Shown one piece after another: positions 47,044 to 57,754 of a DNA stretch of 64,000 nt. The notes under the pieces are model-generated. The model had not been told where the DNA came from. It did not search any database and saw only the letters and a program-made list of their open reading frames with translations. Made by a program: the position numbers and the translations under genes. The stretch's first letter is position 1, and each line of letters starts with the position of its first letter. The DNA comes from Papio anubis (Eukaryota > Chordata > Mammalia > Primates > Cercopithecidae): the NCBI RefSeq assembly GCF_008728515.1, contig NC_044989.1, forward strand, positions 82,034,147-82,098,146, read 5' to 3'.

Positions 47044-48182
47044 TGTGTTAGATACTATAAACAAAACAGTATCTGACACAGATCTTAATCAATTTAGAGG
47101 TTTATTTTGTGTGGTTGTCCATGACACAGACTCAGGAGGTCCCGAGAATATGTGCCCAAGGTTGTTGGCTTACAGCTTGATCTTTTACATTTTAAGGAGA
47201 CAGAAGTTACAGGTAGATGTCAATCAACACAGATAAGGCATATATTGGTTTGGTTAGGAAAGGGGGGACACCTCAAAGTGGGGAGCTTCCAGATCATAGC
47301 TGGATTCAAAGATTTAAGATAAGGAGTTATGGAGACCAAGCTGCTTCTTATGCAGATGAAGCTGCCAGGAATCAGGCTTCAGAGAGAATAGATGTTTAAT
47401 GTTTCTTGTGAGATTTAAAAAGGTTCCAGACTCTTAGTTAATCTCTCCTAGATCAGGAAAATACATGGAAAGGGAATGGAATTATCTACAGAATGTAGAT
47501 TTTTTTCCTGTAAGACAGCTTTGCAAGGGCACTTTAAAATACATCAAAGAAATATATTTCAGGGTAAAATACTTTGATTTTTTTCAGGGCCTGCTGTCTG
47601 TCATATGATGTATCTTATTGCTATAAAGAGTCTGTTTGGTCAGTCTTAAGATATGTTTGATTTTTTTGTTTGCTTTTTTTTTTTTTTTTTTTTTTTTTTT
47701 TTGAGATGGAGTCTCACTCTGTGGCCCAGGCTGGAATGCAGTGGTGTGATTTCGGCTGATGGCAACCTTTGCCTCTCAGGTTCAAGCAGTTCTACTGCCT
47801 CAGCCTCTGTAGTAGCTGGGATTACAGGCTCCTGCCACCACATCTGGCTAATTTTTGTATTTTTAGAAGAGATGGGGCTTCACCATGTTGGCCAGGTTGG
47901 TCTCAAATTCCTGACCTCAAGTGATCCACCCACCTGGGCCTCCCAAAGTTCTGGCATTACAGGCATGAGCAACTACATGCCCGACTAAGATTCTGTTTTA
48001 ATATTAATGCTGGTCAGTTGTGCCTGAATTCCAAAGGGAGGAGGGTGTAATGGGGCAGTCTGGACTCCTCATCTTCCCATCATGGCCTGAACTAGTTTTT
48101 CAAGTTTACCTTGAAATGCCTTTGGTCAAGAGAGGAGTTCATTCAATTGGTTAGGGGTCCTTAAAATTATATTTTTGATGCA
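47044..48182 (-). mobile_element. Solo ERV1-type LTR with Alu inside
   Basis: A reverse-oriented LTR with TG (47044) and CA (48182) edges and an exact target duplication, taata, at 47039-47043 and 48183-48187. Blocks such as 'agaggtttattttgtgtggt', 'caggaggtcccgagaatatg' and 'ggcctgaactagtttttcaa' match a known primate class I LTR group, whose name I cannot fix. No internal viral sequence is present, so it arose by LTR-LTR recombination. An Alu occupies 47660-47985. Confidence 0.85.
47660..47985 (-). mobile_element. Alu inserted in the solo LTR
   Basis: A reverse full-length Alu with a long T run (about 47674-47702), 'gagatggagtctcactctgt', and an end at 'gagcaactacatgcccgac'. 'taagatatgttt' before and 'taagattctgttt' after form an imperfect target duplication. 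CpG decay suggests an AluS. The open frame at 47653-47988 is an Alu artefact. Confidence 0.92.
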
Positions 48183-48245
48183 TAATACTATGAAATAGAT
48201 GGTCCTGTTAAAAAGATTCTGTGGCATAAGAATTCTTTATAGGGG

Positions 48246-48357
48246 TGAAGTGCAGGTTTTTCTTCCACCCTCTGAGGGTTCACTAAAAATTAACTGACAA
48301 TAAGCAGATTAATAGGAAAAGGCATATAAATGTATTATGTATAAACAGAAGGGAATT

Positions 48358-48390
<33 letters not shown>

Positions 48391-48859
48391 ATTACCCAAT
48401 TATTCAATGAGACCCTTCTCTGCAGGGGAAGGGGAGATTAGAGAAATGTGACAATTTTTAGAGGTGTAGAAAATGACTTTAGGGAAGATAAATAGACCTG
48501 AGAAACAGAACATTAACTTATAAATGACTTTCTTTGAAATGTGAATGAGTCCTAGAGGCAGAAATAGCTTATAACAAGGTCCATCTAGGTGTGGTTACAT
48601 TCCTTAGTCTGTTTTCCTGGGATAGATAATAAAACTTCAGGGAGGGGATAGAAGGCAGTTGTCTTATTTTTGGAGGGTTTGATCATAAGACGGATAAGAG
48701 AATATCAAAGTAAAATTCACCCTGTGCTGGTGTGGGGAGATACAAGAGGTCAGAAAGTTCTCGATTATAAGATAGTTTCTGAGGCCTTCCCATTTTCGTT
48801 CAAAGTGCTCAGCATGCCAAATGCCGTAGTTTTGGGGTATCATTTTCTGAGCCCCAACA
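48246..48859 (-). mobile_element. Probable solo ERV1-type LTR
   Basis: The layout resembles a reverse-oriented class I LTR: 'tttttcttccaccctctgag' near the left edge, 'gcagattaataggaaaaggc', 'gggaagataaatagacctga', 'ctaggtgtggttacattcct', ending 'tgagccccaaca'. A 29-bp A run interrupts it at 48360-48388. No clear target duplication, so edges are tentative. Confidence 0.5.
48360..48388. repeat. A homopolymer run (about 29 bp)
   Basis: A pure A run inside LTR-like sequence with no retroposed body attached. Confidence 0.9.
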
Positions 48860-49148
48860 TCTTCAAGTTGTAAGCATAAGTCCAGTAAGTCAGTAAGACT
48901 GTAGGAAGATGCATGAGAAATAATGGAGAAAAGCAGTCTTGTGAGAGTGTTACATTTCATGCAGGATAACTCATAATCACTATTAATAATTATTTGTTAT
49001 TCACTCTTTTTGTTAAAGCTGTATGTATCACAGCTTCTAAACACAGTGCTAAATAATTACAGTATGATGTTATACAAGACATATTTGTTACTGCCTTAGT
49101 GAATTTTGCATTCTAGGGAGAGTAGAGCAAGTGAAAGAAACATAAAGA

Positions 49149-49573
49149 TGTAACCTCTCAACAGGTTCATTTTGCCCACTGCCCACATATAGCTGATTTA
49201 TCAAGACAGGGAAATTGTGATAGAGAAAGTTGAATCACCCAGAGCCAACTGAACAGGAGAGCAGAGTTTTATTATTACTCAAATCAGTCTCCACAAATAT
49301 TTTGCAACTGGAGTTTTTTGAGAATAAGTTGGTGAAAAATTTCAGACCCTGAAAAACATGCAGGGGCTGAAAAATATTTTGAGCACCAATCTGAGGTTTT
49401 ATAATAGGGATGTTATCCCTAGGAGCAATTGGGGGAGGAGGATTAGAATCTTGGAGTCTCTAGCTGCATGACTCCTAAACCGTAATTTCTAATTTTGTCA
49501 CTAATTTGTTAGTCCTAAAAAGGTAATCTGGCCTCAGATAAGAAAGGGGTTATTTTTGAAAAAGGGCAGTTAT
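49149..49573 (-). mobile_element. Older LTR, left part (split by ERV B)
   Basis: Starts 'tgtaacctctcaacaggttc' and continues with 'gtgatagagaaagttgaatc', 'gttttattattactcaaatc', 'agctgcatgactcctaaacc' and 'actaatttgttagtcctaaa', a known class I LTR text in reverse orientation. It stops at 49573, where the ERV B LTR begins, and resumes at 58233 on the far side of that provirus. Confidence 0.75.
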
Positions 49574-49576
49574 AAT

Positions 49577-50018
49577 TGATACATATAAAGTTTCAGTGCC
49601 ACAAAAGAAATAGCACTCGGATATAACATTTTCTTTTTAATTCTCAGCAAGGCAAGGTACTTCTATAGAAGGGTGCACCCTTATAGAAGTGCATCCTTAT
49701 AGATGGAGCAATGGTGAACACACACCTGGACAAGGGAGGGAAAGGGGTTCTTACATCTGATGCACATGGTCCTTACTGCTGTGTCGTTCCCCTATTGGCT
49801 AGAGTTAGACTGCACAGGCTAAACTAATTCTGATTGACTAATTTAAAGAGAGTGACAGGGTGAGTGGTTTGGCAGGAAAAATGGTTATGGAATGAGTTAG
49901 GGTGGAGTAGGTCATCAGAAAAGGTTACTTTACAAGGGAAGTTAAGTTTAAAAGTAGAAGGCAAAGAATTGAACATACTGACATATTAATTCTTTGAAGA
50001 GAAATTTAAAATTTAACA
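49577..50018 (-). repeat. ERV B 3' LTR
   Basis: 442 bp, colinear with 57755-58232. It differs by many substitutions and indels, including a private short duplication ('atagaagggtgcaccctt' and 'atagaagtgcatcctt' at about 49667-49702) and absence of the U3 motif array. It retains 'cctattggctag', whose complement has a CCAAT box, which the 5' LTR has lost. Confidence 0.92.
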
Positions 50019-52120
50019 ACTTCCTCCTCTTGCATTTTTCTTCCATCTTTCTCTTCAAACTTATTTAACATGTCTCGACTTAGTTGTTCTCCTTGATTTT
50101 CCAAAAGAAGCTTCTCTGGATAAGCTGGAGGATAATTAAGGGAGGTTTTAGTAAGTGCCATTTCTTTGAGCCTCTGCACCAACCTACCAATGTATGGTAT
50201 GACACAGCACCCGACAAGAATAAGTACACCTATTACAGCTATGAGGGAGGTAAGAATTGAGGCTATTATTCCTTTCCATTTACTAACCACGTTTCTAGCC
50301 ATCCTGTAAAGGGGTCATTTACCCCTGAGTTGCTGGCTAACTCATTGGATAAAGCAGTCAGACCTTGCAATGCCTTTGTTATATTTCCACTAGGAGCAGT
50401 GTTGTTTGGGATGAAGGTGCAACATTGAGTTTTAATCATGACGCAAACTCCTCCTCTATCTGCTAATACCGTGTCTAAGGCTATCCTATTTTCCCAAGCC
50501 ATCTGGCTAATAGCCCCTAACTATTCAACTATTCCTTTAGCAGCATCTCTAGTGTAGTTAATAAATTGCTGTTGGTTGTAATAGATGTAGTTTATCCAAT
50601 CTACATTTTTATTAATTGTTGCCCACCAAAATATTGACTCAAATCCTGCAGCTATTTGATTTCGGGCTTTAAATTGATCTGGTATTCCCTATGGGACTCC
50701 AGTTGCGTCTAAATAGATGTGAGAGTCAAAAGACCCATAAGGGACTTCTCTTGCTTTATGATGTCTTATTTTTCTTTCCTTTGGTTGATGAAATGCCAGG
50801 GTGAAAGGGATAGCCAATTGGACTAAAACACAAGTGCCACTCCAGTTATTCAGTAGAGTACCCAGTAAAGGTCCACCACAATACCACCACACATCCTCTT
50901 GGAGATGAACAAGGGCTGACTGATTGGTAAGCTCTTGAAAATTCTTAAGCTCACTGCATCCCTTCAGGTCTCCAAGGAATGCTAAGTTTCCTCTCCATCG
51001 TGAGAGACATGAAGTGAACCTAGTGTTGCGAGATGGAAGCTGGATTGCCCTCGGGGGCTGATTCACAGGGTGTGACTTTGGGATATAGCAGAGAGAGAGC
51101 TTGGCACGCCTTGTTACCCCAGGCTGTAGAATCCTGGAAAAGAGCTACTATGCAATCCATGCCCAGTGGACTGGAGGACAACCCTAGTGGAAAGGGGACA
51201 ATCTGGGCCTCTGGCCTGCTGTGTGCATAAGCATAACAATTGCTTTTGTTTAATGTGTGGATGAAATATTTGATCCATTCCAACCCGGCATTTACAGCTT
51301 GGTATCCCATCTCAATTGCCAAAGTTTGCCTTAAGTCTTTAACTTCGACCATCGCTATCTCAGCCTTGTCGTTAGATGGAGGAGGCACAATGGTTCCGCT
51401 GTGAGAGATTTTGGAAAAAGGCTTAGAGGCAGGTGCAGGCGGTGGGGGATCAAAAAAATGCATTTCAAATAATCCAATAGGGTCTGTTCCTGAAACCTCA
51501 GCCCCCATACCATAAAACCGGCTTAAAGAGGGAAACTGGCTAGAAAAGGGGAAGAACTTTGGGGACTGGAAATAACCTATATAGGATTGCATTGGTTTAG
51601 TTGACAGAGGGGGACTGTCCTTTTAGTAAAATGAATGTATGGTTTTAAGAAATTACAAAAACTGGTTGGGGCAGTCTATCCTTGCTCTTTGATGGTCCAC
51701 AGAACATTGGACCAACTACAGCATAAAAGCTCTACATCGGGGGGCAAGACTCTTGGTTACCACTAGGGTCTTTACCGAAATCTCCCCAGATTAAATGGTC
51801 CCAATTCACTAGTGCCCAGTCTGAGGAGAGCCAGGAGGGGTAGAAGTGTTTTCTGAAGTAGAGAGCTGCCTTGGACTTGACCAATTCCCACAGGGTATGA
51901 CAAGGCAAGCATCAAATGTAATAGTTTGAAGTGAAATTGAGTTGGTTATGTTAATAACTAGATGGTCAGTGATAGAGTGAGGAAAGAAGGAAGAGTAATA
52001 GAATAGATGAAAGAGAGTTAAATTCTTCTTAGCTTTAGTTTGGTAGGGTTTTCCCCTGGGATTGTGGCCCACGACTCTGGAGGGGGTGGTGTTTTCTTGA
52101 CTTGAGTGTGGTGAGTCCAT
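50006..52120 (-). pseudogene. ERV B env remnant
   Basis: Envelope region overlapping the end of pol. 51809-52120 includes a hydrophobic, signal-like segment. The surface unit is represented by 51020-51592 and 50689-51066 in different frames. The transmembrane unit is at 50266-50502 and 50006-50302. There an immunosuppressive-like segment precedes a CX6CC motif ('CVMIKTQCC') and then a membrane anchor ('SLIAVIGVLILVGCCVIPY'). These mark a class I (gammaretroviral-type) Env, which on a virus mediates entry. Stops and frameshifts near 51010-51070, 50510-50690 and 50290 break the gene, so no complete envelope can be made. Confidence 0.88.
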
Positions 52121-53130
52121 CCTCTCACTGCCGTGAAGACTGTGGTTTCAGTAGTTAGGAGCACTACATAAGGACCTTCCCAGGCTGGCTCAAGCTTCTC
52201 ATATGTCCAGCTTTTGATGAGGACGTGATCCCCAGCCTGATGTTGATATACCAGGAACTCCAAGGGCAGTGCCTGTGCTAATAGACCTTTAGTTTTAAGA
52301 GAAGAGAAAGTAGAAGATAGACCAAGTATATAATTTTTAAGGAATTGATCTTTTGTTTCAAAGGTAGGAATATCAGCAGTGGAGTGCAAATAAGGTAATC
52401 CATAGAGCATCTCATAAGGAGAAAGACCAATGTCTTTCTGTGGTGCAGTTCGAATTCTCAGCAGGGTGATAGGAATACACTTGGTCCATGGCAGTTGAGT
52501 TTCTAAGACTAATTTGGTTAAGTGGTTCTTTGGAGTCTGATTCATTCTTTCTACTCTCCCTGATGAGGGTGGGTGCCAGGGAGTATGGTGTTACCATCTA
52601 ATGTCTAATGTTTAGGATAGCTTTTTAATAATGTGTATGGTGAAATGAGTTCCATTGTCTGAATCAATATTTTCTATTAGTCCAAACCTGGGTACTATAT
52701 TTTCAATTAGGGCCTTAACTACATTACTGGCTGTTGCATTTGAAAAGGAGATAGCTTCGACCCAGTGAGTGCGGTGGTCTACTATCACTAGTAAATATTT
52801 TAGACGACCTATTGGAGCATTTCTGTGTAATCAACTTGGATACTTTGGAATGGCGTTAAGCCCAGATTCCTTCACCTGAGAGGTAATCTTTTTATAGTAT
52901 GTCTATTAGTTTTCTTACATACTAAGCAACTATCTCTAAACTGTTCGGCCAGGGCATAAATTCCTATACAACCATAAACTCTGAGAACTGTGTCACACAT
53001 GACCTGGGGCCCCCAGTGGGTCCCCTAATATAGTTGGGATAAGACTTCCCTCATAGGGGTTTAGACATTTCTCTCTGGTCTGACAGTATCCACTTTCCTT
53101 CTGAATTCTCTTTAGTACCTGTTTTTATTA
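52018..53130 (-). pseudogene. ERV B integrase remnant
   Basis: The zinc-binding N-terminus is suggested near 52900-52940 ('SCLVCKK'). The catalytic core retains 'DSDNGTHFT' near 52640-52680, where the family has a conserved D-N-G. The C-terminal half is open at 52018-52545 with 'LSPYEMLYGLPY', a hallmark of gammaretroviral integrase. Integrase inserts viral DNA into the host genome. The frame is broken around 52550-52620 and 52830. The 3' end overlaps the start of env, as in related viruses. Confidence 0.85.
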
Positions 53131-53199
53131 GTTGCTCTTTTTTTTTGGTGGAAGAGAAAATGGGGATTATGATAGGAGGAGGGAGGTAGGGAGTTAAAT

Positions 53200-54102
53200 A
53201 AAAAATATGCATTTCAGAAGACATAGCAGCCTGCTTGGCTACCCGATCTGCCAGGTTATTTCCTCAACTTTCAAAAGAAAGGCTTTTCTGGTATCCAGGA
53301 ACATGGACAATAGCTATTTCTTCCTGCAACTGAAGATTATTCAATACCTGGGTGATCAGCTCCTTGTGAACAAGGTCTTGACCTTTACTATTAATAAGAC
53401 CTCAGTCTAAATTTTCAGTCCAAATTTTCACCAACATATGGGACACTCCAAAGACATACCTGGAATCTCTATAGATGGTTGCTTCCTGGTTCTGTAAGTA
53501 CTTTAAGGCTTGGCTGAGTGCAAACACCTCACACATTTGAGCAGACCAACTGTTGAGCATTTTTCCTGACTCTCTTTCTGTGAGTTTCTCCATCAATCAT
53601 TGAATACCCGTTGTGTCTTTTTCCCTCAGTCACCCGGGAGGATCCATCTATGAATAAGTGCCATCCAGTCCGGAAGGGAGTTTCTCCTAGGTCTGGTTAA
53701 ACCTTTGTATGATAATCAATTAAATCTAACCATGTGTGTTCCCTTCTTAGATTTGGATTCCCTGTTAAGAAACCTGCTGGGTTGAGTGAATTATCAGTGG
53801 TCAATGTTAAATCATCCTTTTCTTACAGAATGATCATACTTTAAGATTCTCAAGTTAGTAAGCCATCTCCCTGCTCTTTGGTTTAAGATAGTTCTAACTT
53901 GTTGAGGCATGCTTACTGTCAATTTTCCTCCAAAGATTAACTTTCCGCTTTCCTTGACTAGTCTTGCCATAGCTGTGATGGAGTGGATGCACTGAGGCCA
54001 TCCACAAGTGGCTGGGTCTAAGTCCTTTGATAGGAAGACTACAGGCTGCCAGCAGCCTCTGTGTTCTTGAGTCAGCACTCCTAAAGCTACCCCACTGTCC
54101 AC
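53200..54102 (-). pseudogene. ERV B connection and RNase H remnant
   Basis: 53812-54102 carries the region after RT ('GVLTQEHRGCWQPVVFLSK', typical of the connection and start of RNase H). 53402-53596 carries the RNase H core with 'EVFALSQALKYL' and 'IYRDSRYVFGV', where the family usually has TDSRYAF. RNase H degrades the RNA strand during reverse transcription. Stop codons and a frame change near 53600-53810 separate the pieces. Confidence 0.82.
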
Positions 54103-55003
54103 ATTAACAAAAAGGTGGAATGACTTTTCTACGGGAGGGTAAGTCTAAAATGGGGGCAGTTATGAGCCTTTCCTTGAGCTTCTCAACTTGATCAACTTCC
54201 TCAGAAGCCTGCAGGAGATGGTTAGGCCTCTCCTGGGCAAGTTTTTGATATAACAGCTTACTGTGCAGTGCATATGAGTCAATCCATAAATAGCAATATC
54301 TGAAAAACCCTAAAAATTTCCTGAGTTCTTGTTTAGTTTGAGGCAAGGGTAGGGACAAAATTCCCTCAATTTGTTCAAGCCCTATTTTTCACTTGCCTGC
54401 ACTTATTAAGTGGCCTAAATATTTAACTTCAGGCTCTACATACTGAAGCTTTCTTTTTGATACTCATAGCCCCTCAAACTGCAGATGGTTAAGAATATGT
54501 GTAGAGAAGTCAATTACTTTCTGTATATCTTCACCAGATAAAAGAATGTCATCCACATACTGAAGAAGACATATTTGTTCTGGGATGACAACTTTATCTA
54601 GTACTGTTCTAAAATTTGGCCAAAAATATTAGGGGAGTCTATGAACCCTTGGGGTACAACTGTTCATTGATATTGTTGTTTCTGCCCCGAGTGGGGATCC
54701 TCCCACTCAAAAGGAAATATATCTCAGCTATCTTCATCCAGGAGACATACCCAAAAAGCATCCTTCAAATCTATTACAATGAACCATTGAGGATTATATG
54801 GAATCTTGCTAAGAGTGGTATAAGGATTGGGGATAACGAGGTGGGTAGTCTGGACTATTTGATTGATTACCCTAAGGTCCTGTACTAGCTGGTATGCCCC
54901 ATCTGATTTCTTGACTGGCAGTATTGGGGTGTTAAAAGGGATATACAGGGCTTGAGAAGCCCTTCCTTAAAATAGGCCTTCGATTATAGGTTTTAACCCT
55001 ATA
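53815..55003 (-). pseudogene. ERV B reverse transcriptase remnant
   Basis: RT region of pol in several frames. The catalytic box is intact: viral-sense codons at 54548-54559 read YVDD within 'LQYVDDILLSG'. Other blocks include the 'VDKKSDGAYQLVQD'-like palm region near 54850-54910 and the thumb-connection at 54104-54358 ('QTKQELRKFLGFFRYC'). Stops near 54360, 54400 and 54600 and the frame change at 54103 disrupt it. RT copies viral RNA into DNA; this copy cannot be translated intact. Confidence 0.85.
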
Positions 55004-55477
55004 CTACCTTCTAGGGGAATAGGGGTATTGCTTTCTTCTTACTACTTCTCCCAGAGTGTTTAGCTTGATGTGGATAGGAGGGACTTGGAGTTTCCCTTGG
55101 TTTCCTTCTTTGGACCAGACATTAGGATTAATATATTTTTCATTTGTAGTGGTGAGTAGGTTTAATGAGGTGAGGAATCCTCTTAGGCTGACTTGTAGAC
55201 CTATGCCCAACTTTAACATTAAATCCTTACCCAGTAAATTAGTTCCTGCTTGTGGGATTAACAAGAACTGAATATAAGCTGAGCGATCCTGGTATCTAAC
55301 TTCTGTGCCTTTTAAATTTTTTGCTCTAAATCCTTCCCTTTTTACCCCAGAGACTAAAAGTTCCTCTGAGGAGGAGGTAATATTAGACGTGGAAAAACAA
55401 ACAGAGAAGCGAGCAGCCCCCGAATTGACGAAAAAGGTGATAAGCTTATGTTTAGGTCCCATCTCTAAATTTAGCAA
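55004..55477 (-). pseudogene. ERV B protease remnant
   Basis: About 157 open codons in the pro position. The active-site triad, expected as D-T/S-G, reads NSG (near 55418-55426, 'FFVNSGAARFS'), so the catalytic aspartate is replaced. A later 'LLGKDLMLKLG' block matches the second conserved protease region. In the virus this enzyme would cut Gag-Pol; here it cannot be catalytic. The segment runs directly toward the RT region. Confidence 0.83.
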
Positions 55478-55583
55478 GGGCTCCTGGTGGGACTCAAGAT
55501 AAAAGAGACAGAGCCCCTGACCCCCCTATTCTTCCTCAAAAGTCATGAGTGGAAGGGCTTCTTTCTCCTTTTTTAGTTCCGGA

Positions 55584-55626
55584 CATCTACGCTTGAAGTG
55601 CCCTGTTCTTCTACATCTATAGCACC
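55584..55626 (-). other. ERV B nucleocapsid: single CCHC knuckle
   Basis: In viral sense the codons read CYRCRRTGHFKRRC, a complete C-x2-C-x4-H-x4-C knuckle with basic surroundings. One knuckle is the usual number in gammaretroviruses, in contrast with two in ERV A. Confidence 0.88.
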
Positions 55627-56464
55627 TCTCTTGTCTTTCCTCCCTCTTAGTTCTGAGATTCTTTTACCTTGCTCCCTATAGTCTTTAGGGGGTCTGGTAG
55701 ACGAGGACCTTGGTCCTCCAGGGTTCGGACCCTTTATAGATTCTGGATCCCTGGAAGCTCTGTCTAGAAGTACCTGGGTTTGGAGCCGCCTGTTGAAAGG
55801 TAGAAAACAAAAGTTTTATCTTTTGTTTCTGTTTTTCTTCATCCCTTTTCACGTATGCTTTCTGAGCTTCCCTGAGAAGCTCACTTAGTGGATGGTCTTC
55901 CAAATTGTCTATCTTTTGTAACTTTTTTGAAATGTCTGGCCAATTTTTAGCGACAAGTTGGAGCTTCAACATTCCTTGCCCAAGGTGATCATCCAAACTG
56001 AGGCCTGCATATTGCCTCATTTGTTCCTTCAAACTGTCTAGGAATCTCATAGGCCCTTCATCTTTTTCCTGTTGTATATCAAATGCTTTAGAAAGATTTT
56101 GGGTTTGGGGTACTGATTCCCGAATTCCTTTTATTGTCTCCCTTAGGTCCTGCAAATTTTCCTGGTGATCTGCATTGTTATTGTCCCACCGGGGGTCTCA
56201 GGGCGGGGGAATTTCTATTCTGTGGTAGGAACATTTTCACCAGGAGGGTGTTCACATTCCCAAACTACCATAGCAGCCAAAGGAGTTATACTCCTTTCTT
56301 CTCCTGAAAAGAGGATGTTAACTCGACTCAAGTATATAACTGAGGTCCTAAGAATTGATCAATTTGGTCTGCCACTCTGTAAGTGTCATCTAGTAGCAGT
56401 TTAAGCTCCTTTTTAAAATTCTGGACTTCTGAGCTGGTTAAGGAGCATTTACAAAGCCAATGCC

Positions 56465-56497
56465 ACCACCCGCCCCCCCACCCCCACCCCCACCTTG
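56465..56497. repeat. C-rich low-complexity stretch
   Basis: An interrupted run of C with single A residues within the ERV B gag linker, a local expansion of a proline- or glycine-type coding tract. Confidence 0.8.
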
Positions 56498-57570
56498 TGG
56501 TACCTCTTTCAAAGGGAAGAGGGTTGGGGCTAACCTGTCAGGTACAGAGGGAAATGGGAAATTCTGAATACCATTTTTACATGGTTCTACCTCACACTGG
56601 AGTCCTTTTAGAGAGAGGTCTTTAGGTTGGGAGGGAACAGGCTAGTGGGACAATAATTCCCAAGAGTCAGGGTTATGAGGAGGAGGGATAACGTGAGTAG
56701 AGGGAGAATTTGCAATGGGATCTGAGGCAGCAGTGGCTGTCTGTGGGGAAAGATTGGGAAAACTGAGCTGGGGAAGATAGTTTAGGGGATTGCATGCTCT
56801 GGAGTCTTTAGGCATGACAGCTGGCTCCTCTGACTTTTCATTTTGAGGTGCCAGATTGGGTTCTCCCTATTTATTTTTAAGGGAAAAAGGACGGCAGGTC
56901 CTTGCCTCCAACAGAGGGGATAGCCTAGTTCTTCTTGAGACACTGGACTTTCAACATACCGGATTAGAAGCTGACACATTACATCCTCATTCAACCCAAA
57001 CTTTGGCCAGAATATTGCGGGTTTGAGGATGGGTCCCTGAGTCCAAATAAAACAGCAATATTTTATCATTTGTTGCTTTTTCCTACGTTTAGTCCTTTCA
57101 TTATCTTTCCACTGTTTTAACGTGAGACCTAGGGGGCTATGTGGGGGGGATATCTTTGTTACCATCTTTATCTCCCTTGCTTCCTGTATTGCTTGGAGTA
57201 TTACCCATCTTGATGGTTTTGGGGTAAAGCTGAAGGTTCAATTTCCCTTACTGGAAATTTCTTATCTTTTGGGGTGAGGCTCAATTTCCCCCACTGGAAA
57301 TTTCTCACTTTTTCTACTACTGGAGGTTCACGTGAGGTTCAGTCCCCCCTCAATGGGGATGCCTCACTTCTTTTTAACCTCTAAGCCACCCCAACCAAGG
57401 AGTACTTCATGACTGCCCCCCTACTCCAGCCACTGTGGCTTTCTTACCCTGGTCCCGACCACCAATGAAATACTTTACCAGCTTTAGCAGTTTCTCCTTC
57501 CTTGGTCTGTGCACAGAGTTGTCGCCGCAGTTTGTGGTTTGTGAGGATCCTTTAAACTAGGTTGCTGGCC

Positions 57571-57600
57571 AGTTTTTTTTTTTTTTTTTTTTTTTTTTTT
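57571..57600. repeat. T homopolymer run in ERV B leader
   Basis: A run of about 30 T (A in viral sense) between primer site and gag. It is not expected in a retroviral leader and is probably a secondary expansion. Confidence 0.85.
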
Positions 57601-57733
57601 GCATTGCTGAGTGCTCGGGTTATTCCTTGCACTGGGTGGTTTCTGATTTCTGCCACCTGAGGCCACCACAAAGGATGCGGTGCACCACATCCTCATGAGA
57701 GAGAAACAGAGACCATCCCTGGAGGGGCATATG

Positions 57734-57751
57734 ATCATGGGTGAGCCCCCA
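57734..57751 (-). promoter_or_regulatory. ERV B primer-binding site, tRNA-Pro-like
   Basis: Viral-sense TGGGGGCTCACCCATGAT lies three bases after the LTR CA. The tRNA-Pro primer-site consensus is TGGGGGCTCGTCCGGGAT; 14 of 18 positions match, including the first nine. Two of the differences are in CpG context. Confidence 0.75.
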
Positions 57752-57754
57752 AAT

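Larger units (their letters stand above)
55500..57208 (-). pseudogene. ERV B gag remnant
   Basis: Gag polyprotein region. The likely start at 57208 reads MGNTPSN, with the myristoylation glycine. A run of C near 57150 separates this start from the frame that carries the matrix block ('SPLGLTLKQWKD', about 57150-56780), indicating an indel there. Capsid is recognisable at 55685-56155: a major-homology block ('DEGPMRFLDSLKEQMRQY') and a C-terminal helix region ('LREAQKAYVKRDEE'). A single CCHC knuckle follows at 55584-55626. A low-complexity C/A stretch (56465-56495) lies in the linker. Multiple breaks; not functional. Confidence 0.88.
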
